Positions 42,703-51,255 of a stretch of 64,000 bases of DNA are shown piece by piece. Location: positions 1-64,000 of the forward strand of contig DATKWD010000015.1 of the NCBI GenBank assembly GCA_035529695.1. Reading direction: 5' to 3'. This DNA comes from DATKWD01 sp035529695 (GTDB lineage: Bacteria; Actinomycetota; Acidimicrobiia; Acidimicrobiales; Salinilacustritrichaceae). The translations under genes and the position numbers were made by a program. A model generated the notes under the pieces. It had not been told where the DNA came from and searched no databases. It saw nothing but the letters and a program-made list of their open reading frames with translations. Positions within the stretch are counted from its first letter, which is position 1, and each line of letters begins with the position of its first letter.

Positions 42703-43415
42703 CCGGGTCGGGAACTGCACTGTTGCTCACGGGTGGACACAGTCATCCACCCGAGATGTCGATCGAGGCGCTGCGCGAGGTCACGACCGGTGCTCGGCTC
42801 CGCCCGATCGTGACCACCGACCTCGAGGTGGCTCTCGACGACCTCGGCCGGAGCAATCCGTCGTTGGTGGTGGTCAACGCCTTGCGTTTCACCATGCCGC
42901 ACCCTCGCTATGACGAGTTCCGTGACGCGTGGGCGTTCTCGCTGTCGGCACCGGCTCGGCGCGCCTTCGCCGAGTGGATTCGGAGAGGGCATCCGGTCCT
43001 GGCACTCCACAGCGCACTGGTGTCGTTCGACGACTGGGACGAATGGGGCGACCTGATCGGCGGCCGATGGGACTGGAACGCGTCACATCATCCGCCGGTC
43101 GGCCCGGTCGAGGTCCACTGTGACCCGACCCATCCGGTGACTCGGGGACTCGGCGACTTCACGGTCACCGACGAGAGCTATGTCGACCTCGACGTCCGGG
43201 ACGGCAACACCCTCGTGGCGACCTCGGCCACCACGAGTGGTGGCCCGCAACCTGCGTGCTGGCTCCGCGAGGTCGACGGGTCACGGGTCGCGGTCAGCGC
43301 CCTCGGCCACGACACCGAGTCGCTCGACCAACCCACCCACCGAGCCCTCCTGGCTCGCCTCGTCGACTGGCTGCTCGACGATCGACCCGATGCCGAGGAG
43401 GCACCACCCGCATGA
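42699..43415 (+). CDS. ThuA-like domain protein
   Basis: A 238-residue protein of the ThuA (trehalose utilisation/type 1 glutamine amidotransferase-like) fold. The landmarks are LLTGGHSHPPEMS at the N-terminus, VLALHSALVSFDDW, GGRWDWNASHHPP, HPVTRGL and the late VAVSALGHD. ThuA proteins lack a clear enzyme activity; some act on sugars. Finding one inside an aromatic- or terpene-type oxygenase operon is unusual. Translation is coupled to the SDR upstream by ATGA. Confidence 0.82.
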   Translation: MTGSGTALLLTGGHSHPPEMSIEALREVTTGARLRPIVTTDLEVALDDLGRSNPSLVVVNALRFTMPHPRYDEFRDAWAFSLSAPARRAFAEWIRRGHPVLALHSALVSFDDWDEWGDLIGGRWDWNASHHPPVGPVEVHCDPTHPVTRGLGDFTVTDESYVDLDVRDGNTLVATSATTSGGPQPACWLREVDGSRVAVSALGHDTESLDQPTHRALLARLVDWLLDDRPDAEEAPPA

Positions 43416-43432
43416 GCAACGAGCCCAGATGA
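43412..43432 (+). other. Six-codon mini-ORF linking ThuA-like and P450 genes
   Basis: ATGAGCAACGAGCCCAGATGA. Its ATG overlaps the stop of the ThuA-like gene and its stop overlaps the ATG of the P450. The first 11 bases repeat at the P450 start (43429-43439), so a 17-base tandem duplication made it. It could relay translation between the genes. Confidence 0.6.
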
Positions 43433-44631
43433 GCAACGAAATCGTGGTGACGACGCACGAGCGCGCGCTCGAGGTCTATCGCAACAAGGACCTCCGCCAA
43501 GGGTTGTATGACGACGGCGATGTGGTGATGAGCGACGTCCTCGTCAACCTGCACGGCGACGCCCACCGCGCCCGACGTCGGCTCGAGAACCGCCTGTTCC
43601 GGCGACCGTCGCTGCTGCACTACGAACAAGATCTCTTCGGCGACGTCATGGAGACGACGCTGCGACCCCACGTCGAGGCCGGCGAGGCCGACCTGGTCTC
43701 GCTCGGTCACCAGCTGATGATGAATCTCGCTGCGCTGACGGCAGGTGTCGACCGACCCGAGGGCACGCCGACCGAGACCGATCGGCTGTACGCCTACCTC
43801 CGGATCTTCATCGAGGGGGCCACCCTCGGGACCTACACGGGCGATCGAGACGCAAAGCGGGCCGAGGTGGCAGACGCGCTCGTCAGGTTCGACGACGAGT
43901 TCCTCGCTCCGGCCATCGAACGCCGAACCGCAATCCTCGACTCGATCGACAAGGGTGACGAGGACGAGTCCACGCTCCCGCCCGACGTCCTCAGCATCCT
44001 GCTGTCGAACGAAGACGACCTGCATCTGCCGCACGAAACGGTGCGCCGCGAGGTGGCCTTCTATCTGCTCGCCGGCGCGCACACGTCGGCCACGGCCTTC
44101 ACCCGCGTCACCCACAACATCCTCAGCTGGGTGGGGGCACATCCCGCGGATGCGAAGCGGGCGGTGACCGACCGCGAGTTCGTCCAGCGATGCACGCAGG
44201 AGACGATCCGCCTCGAACCGTCGAGCCCGACCGCCGCCCGGTGGGCTCTGGCCGACATCACGCTCGACGACGGCACCCAGATCGCCGAGGGCGACCGGGT
44301 GATCATCGATCTGATGGCGGTCAACCGGGACCGGTCGGTCTGGGGTCCTGACGCGCCTGCGTTCGACCCGGAACGGATGATCCCCGACGGCGTCCCTGCA
44401 TCGGGCCTGAGCTTCGGCCACGGCATGCACCACTGCATCGGCTACGAGTTGGCTGCCGGCGCTGCTCTGCGAGCGAACCAGACCGCCGACGAACGGTTGT
44501 GGGGGCTCGTGCCGATCGCGGTCCAGTGGCTCTTCGACCACGGCTGCGAATCCCACCCGACCGACGCTCCCGAGCCGGACGAGTCGACGACCCGGCCGTA
44601 CTTCGGGCGGTATCCGGTCGTCTTCGCGTGA
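43429..44631 (+). CDS. Cytochrome P450
   Basis: A 400-residue soluble bacterial P450. The I-helix oxygen motif is AGAHTS (215-220), the ExxR pair is E258/R261 (ETIR), and the heme loop is FGHGMHHCIG (329-338) with Cys336 as the iron ligand. It would hydroxylate the pathway substrate or an intermediate. No ferredoxin gene is adjacent. The start at 43429 follows a 17-base duplication that moved it away from the preceding stop codon. The next gene starts in its own stop (GTGA). Confidence 0.9.
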   Translation: MSNEIVVTTHERALEVYRNKDLRQGLYDDGDVVMSDVLVNLHGDAHRARRRLENRLFRRPSLLHYEQDLFGDVMETTLRPHVEAGEADLVSLGHQLMMNLAALTAGVDRPEGTPTETDRLYAYLRIFIEGATLGTYTGDRDAKRAEVADALVRFDDEFLAPAIERRTAILDSIDKGDEDESTLPPDVLSILLSNEDDLHLPHETVRREVAFYLLAGAHTSATAFTRVTHNILSWVGAHPADAKRAVTDREFVQRCTQETIRLEPSSPTAARWALADITLDDGTQIAEGDRVIIDLMAVNRDRSVWGPDAPAFDPERMIPDGVPASGLSFGHGMHHCIGYELAAGAALRANQTADERLWGLVPIAVQWLFDHGCESHPTDAPEPDESTTRPYFGRYPVVFA

Positions 44632-45617
44632 GCCGATCGATCGCCGGAGGGCACATCGACGTCCACGCCCACGTCGTGCTCGAAGCCACGCTCGGCGCGG
44701 CCGGCGCCCACGGGCCCGAGATCGAGCGAGGCGGTACCCGCCCTGTCTTCCGCGTGGCCGACTGGCGTCTCGAGGGGGTCGACTACCGAGGCACGGCGTT
44801 CATGGATGCCGACGTCCGCGTCGCCCGCATGGACCAGGTCGGCATCGGGCACCAGGCCCTCACCCCCAACCCCCTCACGTGGTTCCACCACATCGACCCC
44901 GCCGCCGCAGTCCGCTATTGCCGGCTCCACAACGCCGCGCTCGCCGAACACATCAGCGAGCATCCCGATCGCCTGTCCGGGCTGGCGCAGCTGCCGGCGC
45001 AGGATCCTGCAGCCGCGGCACGCGAGCTCGCCGAGTCGGTCGAGGTGGACGGCCTTTCCGGTGGGGCCATGGGCACGGACCCGGGAGTCCCTCTCGACGA
45101 TCCGTCGCTCGAACCCATCTGGGCCGCCGCCGAAGGCCTCGACGTCCCGATCTTCCTGCACCCTGCGCCAGCCGGTATCGACGGGCCGGTCGTCGACGAG
45201 CGATCGGCGAGCCACGACTTCGACCTGCACGGTTGGTTCTGCCACGAGGAGACACTGGCCGTGGTGGCACTCGTCGTGGGTGGCGTCCTCGACCGGCATC
45301 GCAGACTCGACGTCTGCATCTCGCACGGCGGCGGCTCGATGGCACTGCTCTACGAACGCATCCGCCACGCCATGGCCACTCGACCCTCTGGAAGCGGCGA
45401 CCCCGACGACATCGATCGCGGTCTGGCCCGGTTGTGGTTCGACAACCATGTGGGCGACCTCGCTGCGGCCCAGCTCCTCGAAACCCGGGTCGGGACCGAC
45501 CAGCTGGTGCTCGGGACGAACTTCGCCGGTTGGGACGATTGCGGACCCGAGGCGTTCGGGGTCGACGCCACCGTCCTTCGTGCCAACGCGATCCGGTTAC
45601 TCAGGCTCGATCGTTGA
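44628..45617 (+). CDS. Amidohydrolase family 2 (ACMSD-like) protein
   Basis: A 329-residue TIM-barrel protein of the ACMSD/amidohydrolase-2 group, which contains decarboxylases and hydrolases for ring-cleavage products and hydroxybenzoates. HxH is H13/H15 (HIDVHAHVV); further metal histidines lie in IFLHPAP and CISHGGGS. The final metal Asp (family GSDYPH or GTDxP) reads GTNFAG, so Asn replaces it. Both hydrolases of this operon therefore deviate at the same metal position. It starts at the GTG overlapping the P450 stop and ends the operon; the TetR gene converges with no gap. Confidence 0.85.
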   Translation: MSRSIAGGHIDVHAHVVLEATLGAAGAHGPEIERGGTRPVFRVADWRLEGVDYRGTAFMDADVRVARMDQVGIGHQALTPNPLTWFHHIDPAAAVRYCRLHNAALAEHISEHPDRLSGLAQLPAQDPAAAARELAESVEVDGLSGGAMGTDPGVPLDDPSLEPIWAAAEGLDVPIFLHPAPAGIDGPVVDERSASHDFDLHGWFCHEETLAVVALVVGGVLDRHRRLDVCISHGGGSMALLYERIRHAMATRPSGSGDPDDIDRGLARLWFDNHVGDLAAAQLLETRVGTDQLVLGTNFAGWDDCGPEAFGVDATVLRANAIRLLRLDR

Positions 45618-46175
45618 TCAGCTCGGCTGGAGCCCGTCGAGCAGACCGCCGACGACCCGAGTCGCGAGATCGTTCGGATCACCGAGTCCTGGCGCCATGA
45701 TCACCACCATGGCGACGCCGTGTGCTGCGGCCCACAAGGAGACTGCGATGTCGAGGGGATCGTCTGGGCGCAGCTCGCCGGCCTCGATCGCCGACCGGAT
45801 GTGGTCGAGACCCTCGTCGAAGAGCGCGCTGGCGGCGGGATGTTCGATGCCAGGGTCACCGATGATGGCGCCGGGCGAGAACCGGTGCATCAGCATGAAG
45901 AGCTGCGGGTGCTCGACGGCGAAGGCGACGTAGGCGCGACCGGTCTCGAGCAGCCACTCGAGCGGAGAGCCCGAGATCAGCTCCCAGCGGGCATGGAGAT
46001 CGTCGTAGCCACGTTGGGCGATGATGCGGAGAAGCTGGTCACGCGAGTCGAGATGCTCGTAGAGCGCCGGCGCGCTGACGCCCAGATCACGTGCGAGTCC
46101 GCGCATCGAAAGCGCGTCGGAACCGCCGTCTTCGATGATCGACGTGGCGCCGTCGACGATCTCGTCGAGGTTCAT
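45618..46175 (-). CDS. TetR/AcrR family regulator
   Basis: A 185-residue repressor-type protein. The N-terminal helix-turn-helix is MNLDEIVDGATSIIEDGG to LGVSAPALYEHLDSRDQLL. The C-terminal ligand domain resembles the TetR_C_13/WHG type. Its ATG overlaps the stop of the permease (ATGA), so it is the last gene of the importer operon and would regulate itself. The likely sites are the palindromes at 39266-39298 and 49553-49568, which have TetR-operator size. The link is an inference from position and symmetry. Confidence 0.85.
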   Translation of the reverse strand: MNLDEIVDGATSIIEDGGSDALSMRGLARDLGVSAPALYEHLDSRDQLLRIIAQRGYDDLHARWELISGSPLEWLLETGRAYVAFAVEHPQLFMLMHRFSPGAIIGDPGIEHPAASALFDEGLDHIRSAIEAGELRPDDPLDIAVSLWAAAHGVAMVVIMAPGLGDPNDLATRVVGGLLDGLQPS

Positions 46176-48181
46176 CCCGCCACCTTCGCCGCAGCGCTCG
46201 ATGCGGAGGACCCCTCAGGCGGGTCGGCGCCACGGTTCCGGCGCGGCCGGCGCACCAACGAGCCGAAGGTACCGATCACCCCGGCGGGAAACCGGACCGC
46301 CACCACGATGAGGAGCAGCCCGTTCATCGTGAACTGGTACTTCGACGAGCCCTCGCTGAGCGTGTCGAGCAGGATCGTCAACAGCCCACCGGCGGTCAGG
46401 ACTCCAGCGAGGAGCGCGGCCACCGGAGTCGCGATGCCGGCCAGATAGGCGATGGCCATGGCGAACAACGACTGAAGCGCGGCGAACGACGACCCGGAAA
46501 TGGCCTGGCGTTCATAGGCGATCAGCACGCCAGAGAGCCCCGCGAGTCCGCTGGCCAGCGCATTGGCTGTGAGTTTGGCCCGGACCGCTGACACGCCGGC
46601 AGCTTCGGCAGCCCGTTCGTTCGCTCGAACCGCGAGCCAGCGGCGGCCGGTGCTGCGCTGGCGCAGATTGACCACGACGACCATCGAACCGAACATGCAC
46701 AAGAGCACCAGGACACCGAAGGCCTGTTTCGGGTAGGCGTCGCCCACGGCAGAGATCCCGAGGTCGATGCCGAAGATCGAGGGCTCGGGAACCGTCGAGC
46801 CGCTCGCCCCACCACTGAACCACGACCACTTGAACAGCAGTTCTTCGATCGCGATCGAGGCAGCAAGGGTCGCGACCGCCAGCGTCAGGCCCCGGACGCG
46901 GAAGGCCGGGAGACCCGCCAGGGTGCCCACGACCACCGCGACACCGATGCCCAGGATCGGGGCGAACGGGAAGGGCAGGCCGAGACTCTCGGCCGAGCGG
47001 ATCATGGCGAACGCCGCAGTTCCGGCCAGGGCGAAGGTCGCCAACGACATCTGCCCGACGAGCCCGGTGAGCACGATGATCGAGAGCGCGGTGATCGCTG
47101 CGATGGCCGAGATGATGATGGCCAGCCGCCACTCGCTGTCGAGGGCATAGAGACCGACGATGCCGGCCACCGACGCGAGGGCGGTCACCGCGATCGTGTG
47201 CGTCGGCGCGAGCGCCGGCGGCAGCCGGCCGACCGAGAGTGCGTCGCGTCCGGGCAACGTGCTTCCTCGCCACATCAGGGCGATGAGAACCACCAGGAAC
47301 GGCACGCCCTGCTGGATGCCGATCTCGGGCAACCAGTCGCTGGTTCGCTGCACGTTGAACAGCTCGGACTGGAGCATCCCGATGCCGAGCCCGGCGAACA
47401 CGGTGAGCCACACCGCCTCGAACCGACCGAGCAACGCGGCGCCCAGGGCGGGCACGATCAGCAGGCTCGTGCCTGTGGGGTCGAGGCCGGTCACCGGTGC
47501 CGCAGCGATCACCGCGATGGCCCCGATGGCCACGGCAAGCATCCAGTTGACGAGTCCGATCGGGGTCGGCGCGAGGCCGAGGAGGAGGGCACCTTCCTCG
47601 CTCTCAGCAGACGCGCGGGTGGCAAGACCGAAGGCGGTGTATCGATACAGCGCCCACAATCCGGTCGCGATGGCGAGGGTGAGGACGCCGAGGAGCCATC
47701 GGTCGGTCGGTGCCTGGACTCCGAGCACCGTCCGCAGATCAGAAGGCAGCGGGCCGTCGAGCCGCAGCGTCGTGGCTGCCGCACCCTCGAAACGCAACCC
47801 GACGATCCCGATCAGGTACGCCATGAGGCCGAGTGATGCCACGACACGTGCGAGGGGCGGCGCCGGGCGCAGCGGTCGGAAGATCAGCAGGTAGACGATC
47901 GCCCCGACAGCCGCCGCGAGCAGCAGGCACACCCCCGCGGCCGTGATGACGGTCGGCCGATCGATGATGTGGACGCGATCGGGGAACCCGAGGACCGGCA
48001 ACACCAGATCGCCCGACTGGCGTAGCTCGTAGTACGCGAAGCCGACGTACATCCCCAGCGCGGCATGGGCGAAGTTGATGACCCCACTGGCGCGGTAGGT
48101 GACGAGGACGCCGAGGCCCAGGAGTGCGATGACCGCGCCCGACCCCAGCCCGAGGGCGAGGTACGTCAGGTGGTCGGACAT
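46172..48181 (-). CDS. Fused LivH-LivM type ABC importer permease
   Basis: A 669-residue protein joining the two permeases of a branched-chain-amino-acid-type importer. The first half (to ~residue 300) is LivH-like (GVLVTYRASGVINFAHAALGM, YRYTAFGLATRASAESEEGALLLG). The second half is LivM-like (VLTGLVGQMSLATFALAG, LAVRANERAAEAAGV). About 16-18 membrane helices are present. Such importers also carry aromatic acids, amides, urea and others, so the substrate need not be an amino acid. Residues 640-669 form a charged cytoplasmic tail. It is preceded by the lipoprotein gene and translated into TetR. Confidence 0.9.
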   Translation of the reverse strand: MSDHLTYLALGLGSGAVIALLGLGVLVTYRASGVINFAHAALGMYVGFAYYELRQSGDLVLPVLGFPDRVHIIDRPTVITAAGVCLLLAAAVGAIVYLLIFRPLRPAPPLARVVASLGLMAYLIGIVGLRFEGAAATTLRLDGPLPSDLRTVLGVQAPTDRWLLGVLTLAIATGLWALYRYTAFGLATRASAESEEGALLLGLAPTPIGLVNWMLAVAIGAIAVIAAAPVTGLDPTGTSLLIVPALGAALLGRFEAVWLTVFAGLGIGMLQSELFNVQRTSDWLPEIGIQQGVPFLVVLIALMWRGSTLPGRDALSVGRLPPALAPTHTIAVTALASVAGIVGLYALDSEWRLAIIISAIAAITALSIIVLTGLVGQMSLATFALAGTAAFAMIRSAESLGLPFPFAPILGIGVAVVVGTLAGLPAFRVRGLTLAVATLAASIAIEELLFKWSWFSGGASGSTVPEPSIFGIDLGISAVGDAYPKQAFGVLVLLCMFGSMVVVVNLRQRSTGRRWLAVRANERAAEAAGVSAVRAKLTANALASGLAGLSGVLIAYERQAISGSSFAALQSLFAMAIAYLAGIATPVAALLAGVLTAGGLLTILLDTLSEGSSKYQFTMNGLLLIVVAVRFPAGVIGTFGSLVRRPRRNRGADPPEGSSASSAAAKVAG

Positions 48182-48230
48182 GCCCGGTCAGCCCCGTCGG
48201 ACTCGATGAACCCGGTGGAGTCGGTCGAGA

Positions 48231-49544
48231 TCAGAGCGCCGCCTCGAACAGGGCGACGGTGTCGATGAACGCCGGTCCGCGTTGTTCGAAGTCGGCGGGG
48301 CCGACCGCGGTGAACAACGTCTGCTGAGGCGCGCAGAGCGAAGGGAGTCCGGCAATCTGCTCGCCGTCACACGTGTACGGGTACCCCCAGAAGCTTGGCC
48401 GGTCGACGGCCTGGCGGATCAGACCGGTCACGGCCTCGCGGGACACGCCGTCGGGCCCGAGTTCGTCGAGCAGGGCGTAGAGGTTCATCATGCTGCGCAC
48501 GCCCAGGGTGCCCGAGCCGCTGCCTTCGCCATCGGCGTAGCGAGCGTTGATCTCGTTGTAGATGTCGCCTTCGGTGTCACCGACTTCGACCGGGCCTTCG
48601 GAGTTGAACACGATTCCGTCGACGTTCTCGCCGGCAGCCTCGACGATCTCGTCCGCCGCGCAGGCCCCGACGAGGTAGAGCTGCGCCTCGATCTGCAGGT
48701 CGGCATAGGTCTCCATCAGCGGGACGCACGACGACCCGGCAACGGCCATGATGATGGCATCAGGGTCACTGTCGGCGATCCCGGTGAGGATCGGCAGGAA
48801 GTCGGTCGCCGCGATGTTGAACGGGGCCAGGTCGACGGTCATGCCGAGGCTCTCGCCGACAGGCACGGCATATTCCCGTGCGGACTCCTCGAACGCGTTG
48901 AACTCGCCGTACCCGATGACGACCTTCTCGGCGTCGTTCTCGGCCGCATCGGCCATGAAGGCGGCCAGCGCTCCGGTCACCCCTCCCGAGAAGTAGAACG
49001 TCACGTCGCTCTTCTGTTCGGCCAGGTTGGCCGGAATCCCGCCGACCTGTGGAATGCCGTTCTGTTCGAGCACGGGGATGGACCCGGTGTCGCTGACGAC
49101 GTCGATGCCGCCCGACAAGGCAACCACGTCCTTCTGGACCATGGTCTGGGCACACGCCTGCGATTGCTCGACGTTGAAGCTGACGACGCAGGTCGTGAGC
49201 TCGATCGGGCGGCCGCCCACGCCCCCGAGTTCGGTGTTGATGAACTCGACGGTGCCCTCGGTGGCGCGCCGGAGCTCGGGGAACGACCCGAGAGGGGTGT
49301 CCTCCTGGTTGATCATGCCGATCTGGATCGGTTCGAGGCTCGGGTCGGCCGCCACCGGCTCGTCGGGGACGATTCCCATGAACCACTCCTCGCCGGCGAA
49401 GCCCTCGACGACCGAGTTCGCAGGTCCGGACTCACCAGTGCTCTCGTCGGTCGACGGGTCTGGCGTCGACGACTCGGGCTCGGCCTCGCTGCACGCTGCG
49501 ACCACGAGGCCGGCAGCGAGCAACACGATCAGACTCTTGCGCAT
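48231..49544 (-). CDS. ABC importer substrate-binding lipoprotein (LivK-like)
   Basis: A 437-residue solute-binding lipoprotein: signal MRKSLIVLLAAGLVVAAC with the lipid Cys18, then a Ser/Thr/Asp linker. A periplasmic-binding-protein type I domain follows from about residue 75 (PIQIGMINQEDTPLGSFPELRRATEGTVEFIN). Four or more cysteines in the mature part (TTCVVSF, QACAQT, SSCVP, GACAAD) suggest disulfides. It has a ribosome site AGGGGA that overlaps the operator at 49553-49568, so repressor binding would cover the message start. It delivers an unknown substrate to the fused permease. Confidence 0.88.
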   Translation of the reverse strand: MRKSLIVLLAAGLVVAACSEAEPESSTPDPSTDESTGESGPANSVVEGFAGEEWFMGIVPDEPVAADPSLEPIQIGMINQEDTPLGSFPELRRATEGTVEFINTELGGVGGRPIELTTCVVSFNVEQSQACAQTMVQKDVVALSGGIDVVSDTGSIPVLEQNGIPQVGGIPANLAEQKSDVTFYFSGGVTGALAAFMADAAENDAEKVVIGYGEFNAFEESAREYAVPVGESLGMTVDLAPFNIAATDFLPILTGIADSDPDAIIMAVAGSSCVPLMETYADLQIEAQLYLVGACAADEIVEAAGENVDGIVFNSEGPVEVGDTEGDIYNEINARYADGEGSGSGTLGVRSMMNLYALLDELGPDGVSREAVTGLIRQAVDRPSFWGYPYTCDGEQIAGLPSLCAPQQTLFTAVGPADFEQRGPAFIDTVALFEAAL

Positions 49545-49552
49545 CGCAGTTC

Positions 49553-49568
49553 CCCTAACACCGTTCGG
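49553..49568. promoter_or_regulatory. Operator O2 upstream of the importer lipoprotein
   Basis: CCCTAACACCGTTCGG differs from the core of O1 (39274-39289) at one base of 16, in the same orientation. It begins 8 bases before the ATG at 49544 and overlaps its Shine-Dalgarno, in the 87-base gap after the ATPase gene. Confidence 0.7.
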
Positions 49569-49631
49569 CGATTCGGGCCATGTTGTCACAAACCGGGGCC
49601 GAGCAGTCAGGCGCGAGCCGTGACATCGGCG

Positions 49632-50366
49632 TCAGCGCGGTGCTGCTGTGCCGCCGAGGTAGCTCGCCTCGAGGTCGAATCCGGCCTGCGACAGCTCGTC
49701 AGCAGACCCTGAGAGCGTCATCGTGCCGCCAGACATGACATAGGCCCGATCGGCGACCCCCAATGCGATGCCCACGTGTTGCTCGACCAAGAGGACACCT
49801 GCGCCGTGCTCGGCTGCTGCTGCCCGGACCACGGGAAGAAGCCGCTGCACGATCACGGGCGCGAGACCGAGGCTCATCTCGTCGATGAGGAGCAGTGGCG
49901 GCCGATGGACCATCGCCCGTGCCATGGCCAACATCTGCTGCTGACCACCTGACAGCAGGCCTGCACGGCGGTCGAGGAGCGGCACGAGCTCAGGGAAGAC
50001 CTCGAGGATCATGTCGGTGGCTTCGCGCCGGCGACCGCGTGACTCGCGGCGAGCGAGGCGCAGGTTCTCGGCGACCGTGAGGTGGAAGAACAAGGAGCGG
50101 CCCTCGGTCACGTGCCCGACCCCGTTTCGAGCGACCTGGTGCGGCGCTGTGCCGGCCACCGGTTCGCCCAACACGTCGAGCTCACCACCGAGCAGCGGAA
50201 GAAGCCCCGAGATGGTCTTCAGCGTTGTCGTCTTCCCCGCACCGTTGGGGCCCAGGAGCGCCACGATCTCTCCGGCGTTGACCTCGAGGTCGACCCCGTG
50301 CACCACGGGTGTGCCGTCATACCCCGCCATCGCTCCGCGAAGGCTGAGGACCGGCTCAGCGCTCAT
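49632..50366 (-). CDS. ABC importer ATPase (LivF-like)
   Basis: A 244-residue ATPase: Walker A GPNGAGKTT (residues ~39-47), signature LSGGQQQMLAMARA, Walker B LLLIDEMSLGLAP, and VTEGRSLFFHLTVAENL, a phrase typical of LivF. It pairs with the LivG-like ATPase just upstream; the two overlap by ATGA (50363-50366). The two ATPases are transcribed toward the lipoprotein and permease genes, making the usual five-part importer. Confidence 0.92.
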   Translation of the reverse strand: MSAEPVLSLRGAMAGYDGTPVVHGVDLEVNAGEIVALLGPNGAGKTTTLKTISGLLPLLGGELDVLGEPVAGTAPHQVARNGVGHVTEGRSLFFHLTVAENLRLARRESRGRRREATDMILEVFPELVPLLDRRAGLLSGGQQQMLAMARAMVHRPPLLLIDEMSLGLAPVIVQRLLPVVRAAAAEHGAGVLLVEQHVGIALGVADRAYVMSGGTMTLSGSADELSQAGFDLEASYLGGTAAPR

Positions 50367-51136
50367 GTCGGCGCTCCGAGATACGCGGCGATGACGGCTG
50401 GATCGGTTCGCACTTCCTCGGGCGACCCCGTGGCGATGACGTGACCGAAGTCGAGGACGTGGAGGTGGGTGCAGATGTCGAGGACGAGGCCCATGTCATG
50501 GTCGATCAGCAACATCGTGACGCCGGCGTCGGGCAGCAGACCGAGGTGCTCGCCGAGCAACTCGGTCTCGGTGGTGTCGAGTCCGGCCGCCGGCTCGTCG
50601 AGCAGCAGGAGCTCGGGACGCGCCGCCAGGGCACGGGCCACAGAGACGAGGCGCCGCTGACCGTGGCTCAGCTCGGACGGCAGGGCCTCGCCCACGTGAT
50701 CGAGCCCCATCAGCCCCAGTGCCCAGCTGATGTCAGCCTCGACCGTGGTCGACACGTCACGGCCGATCGCCTCGACCAGAATGCCCCACCAGGGTTCGGG
50801 CTCGGCCGCCACGCGGAGGTTGTCGCCAACACCCAGGTCCTCGAACAGCTCGAGCGACTGGAACGTGCGAACCAGGCCGAGCTCGGCACGTCGGCTCGGA
50901 GCGAGCCCGGTGACGTCGCGGCCGGCGAACCGGATCGACCCTCTGGTGGGGGACACGAAACCGGTGACCGCGTCGATCAGCGTGGTCTTGCCGGCACCGT
51001 TGGGTCCGATCAGTCCGGTGATCGAGCCTCGAGCCACCGTCAGGTCGACACCGTCGAGCGCGTGCACCCCGCCGAAGGCGACGAGAAGGTCCTCGACCTC
51101 GAGCAACGTGTCGTGCTGATCGTGCTGTGCTTCCAT
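50363..51136 (-). CDS. ABC importer ATPase (LivG-like)
   Basis: A 257-residue ATPase: Walker A GPNGAGKTT, signature LSHGQRRLVSVARAL (His in place of the usual Gly) and Walker B LLLLDEPAAGLD. The family phrase LGLVRTFQSLELFEDLGVGDNL is LivG-like. It is the first gene of the importer cluster. The ATG at 51136 is chosen; the GTG at 51139 is equally possible. No copy of the operator is seen upstream, only a distant TACTGT that could be a -10 box. Confidence 0.9.
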   Translation of the reverse strand: MEAQHDQHDTLLEVEDLLVAFGGVHALDGVDLTVARGSITGLIGPNGAGKTTLIDAVTGFVSPTRGSIRFAGRDVTGLAPSRRAELGLVRTFQSLELFEDLGVGDNLRVAAEPEPWWGILVEAIGRDVSTTVEADISWALGLMGLDHVGEALPSELSHGQRRLVSVARALAARPELLLLDEPAAGLDTTETELLGEHLGLLPDAGVTMLLIDHDMGLVLDICTHLHVLDFGHVIATGSPEEVRTDPAVIAAYLGAPT

Positions 51137-51226
51137 CACCGTCTCGACCCGTGCGCCCCGTGGCCGGCTGACAGTAGCGCGGGACTTCGACCACCGCCTC
51201 AGGCTGGATTGAGCTCGGACTCCGAC

Positions 51227-51232
51227 TAGCGT
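51227..51232 (+). promoter_or_regulatory. -10 box (TAGCGT) with a short leader
   Basis: TAGCGT is followed by a leader carrying a ribosome site (AGGCGGGAG) before the ATG at 51256, so this promoter makes a normal leader. Confidence 0.45.
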
Positions 51233-51255
51233 GCCGTCGAAGAGGCGGGAGCACG

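Noticed and set aside
43180..43428. N-terminal extension of the P450 to 43180
   Set aside because: It overlaps the ThuA-like coding sequence and has no P450 features.
45618..46175. Regulator acting only on the convergent oxygenase operon
   Set aside because: Its gene is coupled to the importer permease, and the operator occurs at both operons, so a shared role is the better reading.
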